From: Selaginella moellendorffii
Taxonomy: Eukaryota; Streptophyta; Lycopodiopsida; Selaginellales; Selaginellaceae
Reading direction: 5' to 3'
Length of the DNA stretch: 64,000 nucleotides
Assembly (NCBI RefSeq): GCF_000143415.4
Contig: NW_003314261.1
Coordinates: forward strand, 4,022,880 to 4,086,879
Shown here one piece after another: positions 45,579-56,157 of this stretch. The position numbers and the translations under genes are program-made. The notes under the pieces were generated by a model. It searched no databases. It worked only from the letters and a program-made list of their open reading frames with translations, and was not told the origin of the DNA. Every line of letters begins with the position of its first letter. The first letter of the stretch is position 1.

Positions 45579-47073
45579 TCAATAGGAGCTCGTCTGGTTC
45601 TTAGTTGTGAACACCATTTCATCAACAGAGAAGCTTTTCTTCTGCAAAAAAACAGGATCAAAATCAGAAAGTGAGAAGAAAAAATCTTCTTTCCTACCTG
45701 TTTGCAGCAGCCGCCCTGGCAATCCGAGTACTTGCTCGGACAACACATGTACTGCGAGCACTTGGATCCGATAGCCGGTTCTATGCAGCAGCAAGTCATT
45801 GCCGAGGGACAACTCTGGCTGCCACCGCAAGGAGGTGGCTTGCTCCCTGGAGCTGCTCCAGTCGGATAGGATGGGAACGCATTGATGTTGAGAATACCAT
45901 ATGGTTCTCCTCCCTGTCTCTTGATACGGATGTATCCGCCTTCGCCCCAGCCATAGCCCCACGAGTTTTTCGCGATCCAGTAGGGAACACCGTTGAGAGT
46001 ATCATATCCAACAACGAGGAGTGATGTAGTGGTGACCGCGTCCGCGAAAGGTCCAGTGTAGATTCCCTGTCGCGAGGGAAAGATGTCAGGAAAATAAAGG
46101 ATAGCTGCAATTCACTTACGCTGCGGTAATTGATGAACTGCGGCGTTGTTCCGTCGACTATCACCGCGACAGGCTGCTTTGCAACAGCATTAAGCAGTTC
46201 TGTATCGTCACTTGACGAGTAGATCCTCTCCACGCCAGAAATGGTAACCAAAGAAGATGGCTACCAAAATCAAAGATTCAAGAGTTCAGTAAAGAAACCA
46301 AATGTATAGAACAAGAAGAAAGAACTCACGAGTGGTTTGCATTGTCCAATTGTCCCAGTGTATGGATAAAGTTTTTCAGTCGTCAAGCCATTCTCCGCAA
46401 CGTAATCCAGAGCGAAAACGGGATCGAGAGTGGTGCATTTGTTTGCCTCGTCAACACAATCCAGGAGCTGCTGAGCGGAAAGGTCCTGCAGCCTATTGCC
46501 GTCGATTGCGAGCCTCCCCTCCACGGCTCCAGTTGCTGCATACGTCCAGCTAGCTCCTGAAAATGCTCAAACCCGAAGTGTCAGAAAAGAGAGAAGCAAG
46601 GGATGTTTTTTCTTGCCTTTGCAGCTGCTGCCAATGTCCTTCACGCGAGCAACAACAGCTCCCTTTCGCCTCCAGTCAATGGACGCTGGTGCAGCCACGC
46701 TGGAGACCTCCTCCTTGACGGAGCCCCACTTCTTCATCAGATCCTTGACGTCAACACGAGGGAGCCGAGCTTCCATTTCTTCCTGGCTCTGGTCCGAGAA
46801 CTGATTGAGACCGAGCTGGTAAGAATGCTGCTGGCTGTTGTGAGCCTGGATCTGGAACAGCTTCTCCTTGAACACTTCCCGCCTGAGCAGCCTCTCATCT
46901 TCAGTGCCATACCTCTTCCCGTGCTCTTCGCACCACGCATCAAACAATGCAGTGATGCGGTCTTCCGACTCAAGATCGGCCGGCGAGAAATCCAAATGAC
47001 CACCGTGCGCTGCCGCAAGACCAAATGCCACTACCAGTGAAACGAAAACAACAAGCGACCGGAGGCTCGCCAT
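45579..47073 (-). CDS. Papain-family protein with granulin domain, catalytic Cys and His replaced (pseudoprotease)
   Basis: A signal peptide ([17 protein letters not shown]) precedes an I29-type propeptide ([25 protein letters not shown]), a papain C1 domain beginning [13 protein letters not shown], and a C-terminal granulin-like domain ([34 protein letters not shown]). The active site is lost. Where the family has SCWAFSATGAVEG this protein has [13 protein letters not shown], Ser (codon 46549-46551) in place of the nucleophile Cys. The oxyanion Gln is Ile (KDIGS), with two extra residues after it. The catalytic His position is Thr (codon 46025-46027, [11 protein letters not shown]). Only the Asn in [14 protein letters not shown] remains. 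The exon carrying KDIGSSCK ends in a GC donor (intron 46557-46616). The frame is otherwise intact through six or so exons, so it is a maintained secreted or vacuolar protein, probably non-proteolytic, not a decayed gene. Confidence 0.88.
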
Positions 47074-47117
47074 CTCTGCCTATCCGCTCTTGCGGGCCTC
47101 CTCCAGTTAACCGTCCT

Positions 47118-47124
47118 TTATATC
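47118..47124 (-). promoter_or_regulatory. TATA box of the papain-like gene
   Basis: On the minus strand ATATAAA lies about 45 bases upstream of the ATG at 47073, implying a very short leader. Confidence 0.45.
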
Positions 47125-47211
47125 CACAATCTCACCACCACGAGGAAAACGTGTCGTCGCACGAGGAAAACCAGTCGACGAAAAAGCTTCATGCCAGTGT
47201 CCTAGTCCCTC

Positions 47212-48237
47212 TTATATCGGTGGCATCCGCAAGTGTATGTCTCCGTTCTCGCACGTCGTGTCCCCAGTCCACTCACTCTGCTCTCCCTTGTAATCCGAAT
47301 CTACGACCCCGAAAACACCACTGTGAGCTCCCCCCAGTGGCTCGTCCTCAAAGTGGTCGAAGAAGGCCCTCCCAGACCAAGGCCAATCGTCGTTCCACTT
47401 CCCTCTCATGGCTGTTGCTCGCCACTCCTGGTCAGCGATCATCTCTGGAGTGAGCCCCCAGTTCTCAAGCTCCTGCCTGCTGTGGTGCACGGCTAAACTG
47501 TACTCCCCTCCACTCCCGAGCTGCATCACCCTGATCTCGCAGTTCTGTGGATTGTTGAGCAGCTCGAATTGCTCCGTCGTCCACTTGAACCACCGCATGA
47601 GAAACACTCGCATCGTCAGCCCGTGCGAGACGATGATGAGGTTCAAGTCGGATGACTTTGAGCGGTTTAGCCTGTTCATGTCGATGTCTCGCCATAGAGA
47701 TTCGAGAAAGCCTGCCGCAAAGACGAAGAACACTACGTAAGAAAGACAAAGAACACACACAAAAAAAATAAAGCGAGGAAACGTACTTGTGACTCGATCA
47801 AACACATCAGCTGCCGATTCCCCCTCTGGAAATCGATAGAAAAATCGCCCAAATCTATCCCGAGTCTCCTTCACCACTTTCATCACCTCCATGCACTGGA
47901 AGTTCCCGAAGTCCTGCTCGCGGATCCGTGGCTCCTCCCTCACGCCCAGGATGCGCTCCTTCTCAAACGCCCGCCCGATGCCGCGCAGCGTGCAGCGCGT
48001 CCGCTTGTACGGCGAAACGTAGAAATACACCTTCCAGTCGTCGCGCACGTCGCGCTCGATGATCCTGCGTACCTCTTGCCCGCACGCGATTGCCTGCTGG
48101 AATCCGCCCTCGGTGAGATGGATCTTGTAGTCCGCCACGGACGAGTACTTGGATTCGTCCACATTCCCCTCGCTCTGGCCGTGGCGCACCAGGATTATCC
48201 GCGTCGGCCGCCGCGCCCTGCTCTCCTCGGCCATCAT
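47212..48237 (-). CDS. Histidine phosphatase superfamily protein, phosphoglycerate mutase-like
   Basis: Two exons, 48237-47787 and 47711-47212, total 951 nt, 316 residues. The intron (75 nt) happens to stay open, which yields a misleading 341-codon frame. Catalytic motif RHGQSEGN near residue 19 has the phospho-accepting His; VSPYKRTR supplies an Arg; the second His is in IIVSHGLTMRVF; and EDE-like acidic residues follow EEPRIREQDFGNFQ. These correspond to the plant cofactor-dependent PGM-like group related to At3g05170, whose substrate is unclear; the sequence does not establish true glycolytic mutase activity. No transit peptide, so probably cytosolic. Confidence 0.92.
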   Translation of the reverse strand: MMAEESRARRPTRIILVRHGQSEGNVDESKYSSVADYKIHLTEGGFQQAIACGQEVRRIIERDVRDDWKVYFYVSPYKRTRCTLRGIGRAFEKERILGVREEPRIREQDFGNFQCMEVMKVVKETRDRFGRFFYRFPEGESAADVFDRVTSTFPRFIFFVCVLCLSYVVFFVFAAGFLESLWRDIDMNRLNRSKSSDLNLIIVSHGLTMRVFLMRWFKWTTEQFELLNNPQNCEIRVMQLGSGGEYSLAVHHSRQELENWGLTPEMIADQEWRATAMRGKWNDDWPWSGRAFFDHFEDEPLGGAHSGVFGVVDSDYKGEQSEWTGDTTCENGDIHLRMPPI

Positions 48238-48676
48238 CCGCGCGAATCGCGATCGATCGTAAACCCTAAACCTCTTCTTGCAAGAACCCTGATCGCAATG
48301 CCCGCCACCGCCGATCGCGAAACAAGCGCTGGAATGCCGCGGTGGGATTGGCGGCGACGCCGCTACTTATACGCAATTCCAGCCTCCAATCTCACATCCT
48401 TCCCACCCACATTCGCGCCGTGGTCGCCCATCGCCCACCTTTGACACGAACAAATAAGCGATCGTGATGCCACGATCTCGCTGACGTGGTCGGCCAGCCG
48501 GGAGTGGCCTGTCGCTGACGTGTATCCCCGCGTAGTGACGTGTTCATGTTTGCTGACGTGTTTTCACAATAGTTGCCAGCGTGTCAAACTTTGGGTTTAT
48601 TGAAAGAATTTCTTTGGTTTATATACACAGTTCTTCTTTGTCCTAGCTATAGAGCTCCAATTCGATTCTTCTTGTT
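48238..48676. other. Short intergenic region with promoter of the PGM-like gene
   Basis: Several TGACGTG or CTGACGTG words occur between 48478 and 48560 (about six TGACGT cores), the core bound by bZIP factors. No coding frame. Confidence 0.45.
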
Positions 48677-50119
48677 TCAAGAGCTCCTCTCCCAGCTCAC
48701 GATCCCATCGCCCTCTCGCCCAAAAAACTCCTGCATTGCTCCATTCGTGGACGCCAGCTCCATCTCCCCGGCGATCCATCCCTCCTCCCCCTGGCTCAGC
48801 GCCCTCGACAGCCTCAAGATCTCCTTCTCCGTCTCCTCCCTGGCGAATCCTCCGCCATCCTTGGAGCTAAACTTCTCAAACTCGTCGCCGCCACCACCAC
48901 CACCACCGCTACTCGCTTCCAAAAACTCGGTCGTCGTCCCCAAAACTTCGCCTTGTTGTTCTTGCTCTTCTTTCTCTTCTTCTTCTTCCTCCTCATCCTC
49001 CTCCTCCAGCTCCTCCTCCTCCTCTTCTTCCTCCTCCTCCCGTACTCCTCCAGCCACCGCCTCCACGACCTCCTCCTCGTCTGTGTACTCCGACTCCCAG
49101 TCCTCCTCCTCGGGCGGCGGCGGGAGATCGCTCTCGTCGTCGTCCGAGTCCACATTCTCTCGATCAAACCGGTTCTGGAGCGCGCGCCGCCGGAGCACAA
49201 ACACGTTGAAGTAGTAGCTCACCAGCTCGCGCCGCCGCCGCGATGGGAACGCGTAGCGCAGTGGCGTCCAGAAGTTCCTGCGCTGCGACGCCGGGTTGAG
49301 CCTCACCACCTCCCCGAAGATCTTCTCCTCCTGCTCCGTCCACCTCCGCGACACACACTCCCCCATCTCCTCCAGCCCGAGCTTGACGTAAACCAGCGCT
49401 CCCACCTCTCTCGCCACCTTTCCCCGGCTCTCGTCTACGTGCCGCCTCGCGCACTCCACCGAGCCCCGATCTTCGCAGCCACACTCCTGGCTTCTACCCT
49501 TCCCTACGCGCTCGCTGTCGTCGCAAGAGCTCTGGATTTCTTCCGGAGAACCCGGCGGCCAGACCCTCTCGCCGATCCAGGCTTCCTCCTCCTCGTCCAC
49601 CTCCTTGGGCTTGTCCGGATCCCAGTGGGGAACCTCGGCCTGGTAGTCGGGGCCGATTGGAACTCCTTTGATCCTCGGCAGGAGGCCCTCCAAGGCGGCC
49701 TGGAAGAAGCGCGAGGGAGCCGGGGAGCTGATGCTGGATTCCTGAACCGGGAAGCACAGCTCCAGGCTCGAGATCTCCTGGGACGAGCTGTTGTCCCGGG
49801 TTGGCTCCGAGGAGCCTTTGAGGCACGCTTCCGTGCTCGAGTCGTCGAAGCGGACCTGGAAGAACTTGGAAGACAAAGTTTGAGACAAGAGAATCGAAGA
49901 TGGAAAGAAAGATTGGAGTACCTTGTGGTTGTGGTGGTGGTGGTGGTGCTGGAAGTTGTCCGATGGATCAATGTCCACTACCTCGTCCTCGGCTCCCCCG
50001 GACTCTAGAACAAACTCGTCCTCGCTCTTGCGCGTCAAAGCCTCGTCTTGGTGCTTCAAACACTTTGCGGGCGGGAAGGAAACACAGTGCTCGAGCGATC
50101 GCTTGTGTTGTCCTATCAT
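48677..50119 (-). CDS. ELM2-like / SANT domain nuclear protein
   Basis: Two exons, 50119-49922 and 49855-48677, total 1377 nt, 458 residues. The start is MIGQHKRSLEHC; codons upstream in the open frame lie before a likely 5' leader acceptor. A His run (FQHHHHHHNHK) ends exon 1. The ELM2-like block is VPIGPDYQAEVPHWDPD plus WIGERVWPP, and the SANT/Myb-like helix set is RRWTEQEEKIFGEVVRLNP to RRELVSYYFNVFVLRRR. Then come acidic stretches, one of more than 20 Glu/Asp, and a Gly run. In known proteins ELM2 plus SANT recruits histone deacetylase complexes; plant relatives are nuclear and poorly characterised. The acidic, repetitive exon produces long open frames on the plus strand that are not genes. 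Confidence 0.85.
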   Translation of the reverse strand: MIGQHKRSLEHCVSFPPAKCLKHQDEALTRKSEDEFVLESGGAEDEVVDIDPSDNFQHHHHHHNHKVLQSFFPSSILLSQTLSSKFFQVRFDDSSTEACLKGSSEPTRDNSSSQEISSLELCFPVQESSISSPAPSRFFQAALEGLLPRIKGVPIGPDYQAEVPHWDPDKPKEVDEEEEAWIGERVWPPGSPEEIQSSCDDSERVGKGRSQECGCEDRGSVECARRHVDESRGKVAREVGALVYVKLGLEEMGECVSRRWTEQEEKIFGEVVRLNPASQRRNFWTPLRYAFPSRRRRELVSYYFNVFVLRRRALQNRFDRENVDSDDDESDLPPPPEEEDWESEYTDEEEVVEAVAGGVREEEEEEEEEELEEEDEEEEEEEKEEQEQQGEVLGTTTEFLEASSGGGGGGGDEFEKFSSKDGGGFAREETEKEILRLSRALSQGEEGWIAGEMELASTNGAMQEFFGREGDGIVSWERSS

Positions 50120-50738
50120 CGCGAACGAGACTGTCGAAAGAAAATAATCGATTCCATCAAACATCCCCAGGAGTACAATCAAAATTCGCTAAATTGCCTC
50201 ATACAAAAATTATCAAAGAAAAACAACTTGCAAGAAAAAAGGAGTTAAGGAAAAAAAAATTATCTAGGGTTAGGGCTCGACAGGGAAAAACACCAAACGC
50301 ACCTTTCGATCTCGAGGATTGTCACAGATCTAGTCCCCAAGAAATCCTCCAGGAACAAGATCGATCCGGAGAGAAATCAATCTAATCGAAAATTCTCGCC
50401 ACGAGAAAAAAAAGCCCCAAAATTCTTCGCTACCCTAAAAACCCTAGCTGCAAGGAGCGAGCGCGATCCACAGCCTATAGCCGCGCCGTGGCCATGCCAA
50501 TCCAATCCAGTCCCAACCCAAATGGATCCCCACTCCAAAACCCAAGTGGGTGTCTAGGCGAAGCTTTTGGCTATGGCGGACGGTACCACACAAAGCCCGG
50601 GGGAGAGAGACGGGTCCCTTTGAACCACTTAAACCAGGTAGCGCCGGAATATTCCATGCGGCGGAAGGAATATTCTGGCCCCACAAAGACACGTCACTGC
50701 CCCTTTTCTCTAAAAACCCACCAAAACTATTTGACCTT
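50120..50738. other. 5' leader/promoter of the ELM2-SANT gene and 3' flank of the Tic22-like gene
   Basis: A likely leader intron acceptor (tttcgacag on the minus strand) sits just upstream of the start codon. No coding frame of interest. Confidence 0.45.
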
Positions 50739-52112
50739 TTAGCCGACCGCCGAGACCTTCTCCGAGAAATGGCTGAGCGCGTCCATTCCGGGAGGGATGA
50801 AGACGACGTCGCCCCAGCCGGAGCCATCGTCGCTTGACTGTCACAGACACGAGATTTTTAAGAGCTGGAAGAAGTGGAAGAACTGGGAGAACTTCGCAAT
50901 TGGAAGAGAAGAGCTTACCTCCAAGCGCTGCAAAACGTCCTCGAAGCTGCCGACTTGGATGTCGGTGTTCACCTTGAGCGCGGGATTGATCTTCTGCTGC
51001 TGCTTGAATGCTCCCAAGAGCGCTCTCTCCAGATCCTCCTGGTAAAGCAAAACACAGTTTTTGTCGGTCCAGCAACAGCGAAAGGAGTTTTTGATACCTT
51101 GGAGAAGAATATCGGACAGAAGCGTCGGTTCTTGCTCCGGAGGACGAGGTTATCCGACTGCCATGGAAACATTTAGCGAGATTCAAAACCTCCTCTTCTC
51201 TGTTTCTCCACACACCTGAAAGACTGGCACGCCATCGAAAGCTTTCCCGGGATCGCCAGCCTTTGCTCTCGACTGCGACACGCACAAACAGAAAAGTCCA
51301 GTCCACCACTTGGGAAACAGAAGTAAGAAAAAAAAGAGGGGATTTTTCTGACCTCAAGAGCATGCTTGACTTGGAGAGGATCCGGCAAGAACCTGAAAGC
51401 GATGCCTTCCGTCTTGAGCTGGTAGACCTGATGATGATCCAGAGCCAAAGAAAGTAAAGGCAAAAGCAAAGAAGCTCTCAGTACATACAAAGTAAGAAAA
51501 GAAAGCTCGCACCTTGTCGAGAGAGACAGCTACAATCTTCGCTCCACGGCCCAGGCCAGGCTCTCTATCTCGGATCTGCCAAGCTACAAAAGTTTGAGAA
51601 CGTCAACCTAGAAGAAGAAGAAGAAGAGGAAGAAGAAGAGGAAGAGATAAATCGAGCGATGGATGGACTCATACCTGTGCTAGCAGCGCCTCGGCGTCCT
51701 CGTGGCGGAAGCAAAACAAGCCCAGAGATTTGTGGCCATTGGAGTCGGAGATGAGGACAAATTCGTTGTCGTGGTTGCTCACCGTGTAGACGGGGACGCC
51801 GTCGAGGCGCTTGGAGACCTGGTCGGGCGCCATCGCGAGGTCGAAGAGATGGCGCCCCGGCGCCTCCGCCCCAAATGCCGCTGCGCCGCGCGACAGGCAC
51901 GCGAACGACGCCGCCGCGGCCACATTTCGGGGCGGCGCCGCCAAGACTTCCAGCCCCTGCCTGATCTTGCGCTCCACGGCCTGAATCACTTGGACGGGGA
52001 AGGGCGGCGCGGTGTAGCCCGCGCGAGCGAGGCGGCGCTGGAAGCGCGAGAGGAGACTGGCCAGCGGCGACTGCTCGCCTCCAGCGCTCGCCGCGGCGGC
52101 TCCCTCCACCAT
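50739..52112 (-). CDS. Tic22-like family protein
   Basis: Multi-exon gene from ATG at 52112 (MVEGAAAASAGGEQ) to TAA at 50739. Exons give FPVQVIQAVERKIRQGLEVL, LAMAPDQVSKRLDGVPVYTV, FVLISDSNGHKSLGLFCF, EGIAFRFLPDPLQVKHAL, GVPVFQSDNLVLRSK, FFSKEDLERALLGAFKQQQK and a C-terminal VVFIPPGMDALSHF. These two repeated halves, each with a (V/G)VPV motif, are characteristic of the Tic22 fold. Tic22 is an intermembrane-space component of chloroplast protein import; this member resembles the divergent plant group (At5g62650-like) whose exact role is less clear. The upstream TTG (52121) is not needed as a start. An acidic segment of alternating Glu seen near 51600 is intronic. Confidence 0.88.
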
Positions 52113-52358
52113 CTTTGCCAAGAGCCCTAAACCTCAAACAGTCAAAACATAATTAAAAGATAACGGGAAACTTTAAAGATTTGATCTTTTCAAATTCCAA
52201 CCAAAGATTGATCAATCCACTTGATTGATTTCACTCCTAGCTCGGAGGCTATGCTGAGAATAGATGGGATACGACAAGATCTTCAATGAGAGATTATACT
52301 TGAAAAAATCTTTGGTATCCACATCCAAACTTTTGCTCAAAAGCTTCTTTAGAGAGCT

Positions 52359-53975
52359 CTAGCTATCAGAAATATCTGGCTCGTGATCCTGCGCTGCTGT
52401 AACCATGGAGCTGCGGCTTTCCTGCTTGGAATCTTTGGACGTGAAGGACGAGCTCGCCGCCGCCGCTGCTGCTGCCACCGCCGCTACCGCCGCCGCCTGG
52501 TTTTCGTGCTGCCGCTGTGTCTCATCGTTCTCGCCGCTTTGCAATTGCCGGCCTCCATTCAAGGCCCGGCAGTGTGGGCAAATGTACGTCACGTACTGGA
52601 ACTCTTCTTTCGGAGCTAGTCCTGCAATGCAAAAGGGAAAAGAAGAAAAGAAGTTGTAAGCTCTCAGCCTTTGAGGATGTAAAGTTCTCACCGTTGTGCA
52701 TATGGCAGTTCTTGCAGATGAGAGCGTAGCACTGGGAAGGATCCTCTCCAACAAGCATGGCTGCGATGCGGGCCAGCCAGCCTATTCCTCCTCCTCCTCC
52801 TCCTGCTGCTGCTGCTGCTGCGAAGCCACCACCCATCCGACCTCTAGCCCGATCCATGGCGGCGTCGCGGTCCAGAGCCTCCGTTTCCCTCTCTCCCTTC
52901 ACTTCGTCCTCAAGAGCCTTGAGAAATCCTTGAGTGTCGAGGGGCTCTTTGGTTTGAGCCTGTGATCCTTTGCGCTGCCTCAAACCGGAGCTGGTTTCGG
53001 GGCTGCGGGTTTTCCCACCGTTCGCTGAAGTAGTGGCGTTCGAACTGTCAGCGCCTTCTGACGATTTGAACGCCACATTCAAGCCCGATTCGGCTCCGAG
53101 CTTGGCCGCCAGAACGCTTGCGGCAGCCGCCTTGGCCGTGGGATCTAGATCATATCTCTGGAAACGCACGATGCAAAGCTTACAAAAACGAAACGAAAAG
53201 AAAACTCACTTGGATAAGCTCTTGAGTAGCATAGTAATTCGTTCTCTGTTTCAGCTCGTCTATCCTCGCCTGCCTTTCAGCCCGCAGTTTCTCTAGAGTT
53301 CGCTGATCCTTACGCTCTCCTGGAAATGAAAGAAGAAAGAGAAACGTCAGGACGTACTAGCGCATTGAAAGTTCTTACTCATATGGAAGTAGCGCGAGCA
53401 TGCTGTGTATAGCAGAGCCGCTATAGCAGGGACTGCGAAAACTGGGAACACTCTAATAGCTCTCAGCTTCCAAGGAATGTCAAGCGACCGGGTGGAAACC
53501 AATGCAAATCCTAGCGCTAGAACCTGTGTTCCAGAAACCAGAAAAAAAAACTTAAATCTCGATTCTAGGAAAGAAGGAAACAAAAAGGAAAGCAAGACCG
53601 CAAGGCACAAAAAATTTCCCTTACCTCGATGAGCACCGAGTAAAGAACTATAGCTCGCGCGACCCTTCTCCACGTATGCGTCCTCCTCTTCAAGCGGCTG
53701 TGCACAGTGACCTCCTCCTTGGACAGATGCCGCAGCCTCTTCTCAAAATCAATGTTCCTGCGGCCAAACAAGATCCCCACAAGGCCGCTCCAGATCCACC
53801 GCAGCGTGCCTCCTCTGCCGGCGCCAGAGCCTCCCGATCCCTGGGAGCTGCTCGACGGCACAGAATCTTTCAATCCGTCGGCTTCAGCTGGAGATTCGGC
53901 CATTCTCGCTGGATCGAGCTCTGCCGATGTGAGATCGGTGAGAACCAGCCTCTGGATCGGCTCCAGCCCCTGCAT
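52359..53975 (-). CDS. Lunapark-like ER network protein
   Basis: Exons from about 53975 to 52359. The N-terminal cytosolic part ends in WIWSGLVGILFGRRNIDFEK, then EVTVHSRLKRRTHTWRRVAR, and two hydrophobic segments follow (AIVLYSVLIEVLALGFALVS and RVFPVFAVPAIAALLYTA), placing the protein in the ER membrane as a hairpin. A coiled segment (LRAERQARIDELKQR) and a Ser-rich linker lead to the zinc ribbon: CYALICKNCHMHNG is joined to YVTYICPHCRALNGG, four cysteines in two C-x2-C pairs. Lunapark proteins stabilise three-way ER junctions; in Arabidopsis the LNP proteins promote turnover of RHD3. Start is uncertain: the ATG at 53975 follows an in-frame stop, and MAESPAEADG at 53903 is an alternative. 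The 54008 codon is GTG. Confidence 0.9.
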
Positions 53976-54070
53976 TACCCTTGCGCCACGCCGAAGCGAT
54001 CGATCCACTGCCTTGCCCTAAACATCTCAAAAATAGAAAAGAGTAAAATACCCTTTCTCATAAAAGGTGA

Positions 54071-56157
54071 TTAGTCCGCATAAACGTGATTAGTAGCTAA
54101 GCTGAGCGTCACTTCTTCCTCGTCGTCACACATCGCGCTGGGCTTTTCTTCCACAGCGATAGATCTTGGAGCAGCCACACCAGCGCTTCGCCACGCTAAA
54201 TTTCCCGGAGATTCTACTCGTGTCGAGACATCCTCTTTCTCGGTCGTATTCGCGCGATCCTGCAATAAAAAAAAGAAAAAACGATTTTTCCTGGTCCTAT
54301 CCAGAACAGCGCTACGTGAAAGCGAGAAAGACTTACGCGGCTGAAAAGAACACCGCGGAGAACTTGGCCGTTTAGATGAGTAGTCATAAGGTAGCCTGAA
54401 TCGAACATAGCGTCCACAACTCCATGCACTTCGCTTCCAATCTGTGCGTACACAAGATAAAACAAAACAAGGATAAAAAGAGATTCAAACTCCGAGCTCA
54501 GAAACTTTTCGCTTGCCTGAATGCCGTACCACTGAGCGTCATGATTGGTCCCCAGCTTTAAAGTTAGAGATTTATGTCTGTTGTGTGAGCAACCATGATT
54601 TGGAGCTTGCCACTTTCCTGAAACTGTGGATTCGACAACGGACCAGTCGTCGTTCTCACGGAATACTAATAAGTCGCGTGACGTCCGCTTCTTGTGCACT
54701 GTAAAACCACAAATCAGAACCGGACGAGAAGAATTCACGATGGAGTGAAGTACTTTGAAATGTTCTTTCCGCTGCATAGCCTTGAAGAACGCCTTTCATG
54801 AGCAGATTCTCGCTGCACAACACACGGCGAGTCGCCTGAAAGGACAAATTGAGAAAAGAGTGAAGTTCCATTCAATCATTCAGCCTACCAAGTCGTCCTT
54901 CCGAGAGGAAACTGAAGGCCGCGAAGAAGTCTTCTGTCCAACTATCTGCATTCTCTGCTCGTTATTAAGCTTTGACCAAATACCGGGCTTAGGCAGCTCC
55001 TCTCCACCAATACACAGGACGAGGAACTCGTCTAGAGGTCTCTCGTCTTCGCCACATCTGCAAACTCTGGTCAGAGAAAACGTAGTTTGGAGACTTTTGC
55101 ATCTCACCCCCCATAAACAATTACGCCGTCATCAGCACGAGCTGCGACATGAGAGAATCGACCCTGTGGCTGCAAGCTTCGAATTTTCAGTTGAGACCAG
55201 CAACGCGTTTCAACGTCCATGGCCCACACATCGCTGTAGTACGTCCGGTCGCCAACACCTCCAAAAACATACATCTGAGAGCTTTCAGTTGTGAGATTCT
55301 TCGAAAGATTTCAAGGACTTCCACCTTTGTGTCGACTGCTATTGCAACGTGACCAGCTCTCACTCCCGGCTTCGTTGTTGACCCGGCATTCTCTAGCTGA
55401 AAAGGAAAAAAGAGTTTGAGCTATGAGACTAGACTTTGTAAGTAAAAAGCTTACCTTGGACCATGTCATGAGCTCCAAGTCAAGCACATCCACATCTCCC
55501 AAGTACCGATCTCCACAGTCACCTCCATATAGAAAAAGCCGATTCTTGATGACGACCGAGCTATGGCTGTCCCGACAAATTGGCGAGTAGCCCTTCCCGC
55601 ACAGCGAAATCCATTTCATACTCCCGCAATCCAGGATGTGAGTGTCGCTCAAATAATCTCCGTTGTCACCACTTCCACCAAAAACCAAGGCCTGATTCTC
55701 ACTAATCATAGTTGCCGTGTGACTTTCTCTTGGAGCAGGAAGAGAGCCTTGCATAGATGGCCGAGCCCAGACCAAAGACTTTAGATCAAGTACGTGAACA
55801 GCGTTAGTTTTCTTTGATCCACTTGTACCCCCAAAAACTATCATTTTTTGGTGATCGTAAAGCACGGCAGTGTGACTGTCCCGGGGACCAGGCTCTTCGC
55901 CCGTTGTGACAAGATTCTCCCAAGACATCGTCTCCAGATCCAGCATCAAGACATCACTGAACTGGAGACCACCACGGCATCCCTGTAAACTTAGACATTA
56001 GTTCCAGTAGTAAGCGAGAGAAGAACTCCCTTACCCCGTAGATGTAGAGCTTCCCATCGCAGTAGACTCCAGAATGGCCCCATCTCTCTGGCAGGTTTTG
56101 ATCCGCAAGCTTGGGATGAAACCAAGAAGCCTCGCTTCTCGTTGTTGTTGCTTCCAT
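54071..56157 (-). CDS. Kelch-repeat protein (beta-propeller), At1g18610/At1g74150-like
   Basis: Exons from the ATG at 56157 (MEATTTRSEASWF) to TAA at 54071. Consecutive kelch blades show RWGHSGVYCDGKLYIYGG, PRDSHTAVLYDHQKMIVFGG, PRESHTATMISENQALVFGG, CRDSHSSVVIKNRLFLYGG, VRAGHVAIAVDTK with MYVFGG, and RFSHVAARADDGVIVYGG, six blades with GG and aromatic positions in place. A C-terminal plant-specific part has IGSEVHGVVDAMFDSGYL and GQVLRGVLFS. Family function is unclear; kelch propellers bind protein partners. Compartment cannot be told. The 5' leader (56158-56574) contains an ATG-initiated frame, MAKRWRHWERRR, which appears to be upstream and out of frame with the kelch frame after splicing. 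Confidence 0.85.

Noticed and set aside
47711-47787. PGM-like gene read as one uninterrupted 341-codon exon
   Set aside because: The stretch has a gtacgt donor and a gcggcag acceptor and encodes a hydrophobic insert that would break the fold; it is an in-frame intron.
48953-50008. 351-codon plus-strand frame
   Set aside because: Shadow of the acidic, repetitive ELM2-SANT exon; Leu/Phe runs mirror Glu/Lys codons.
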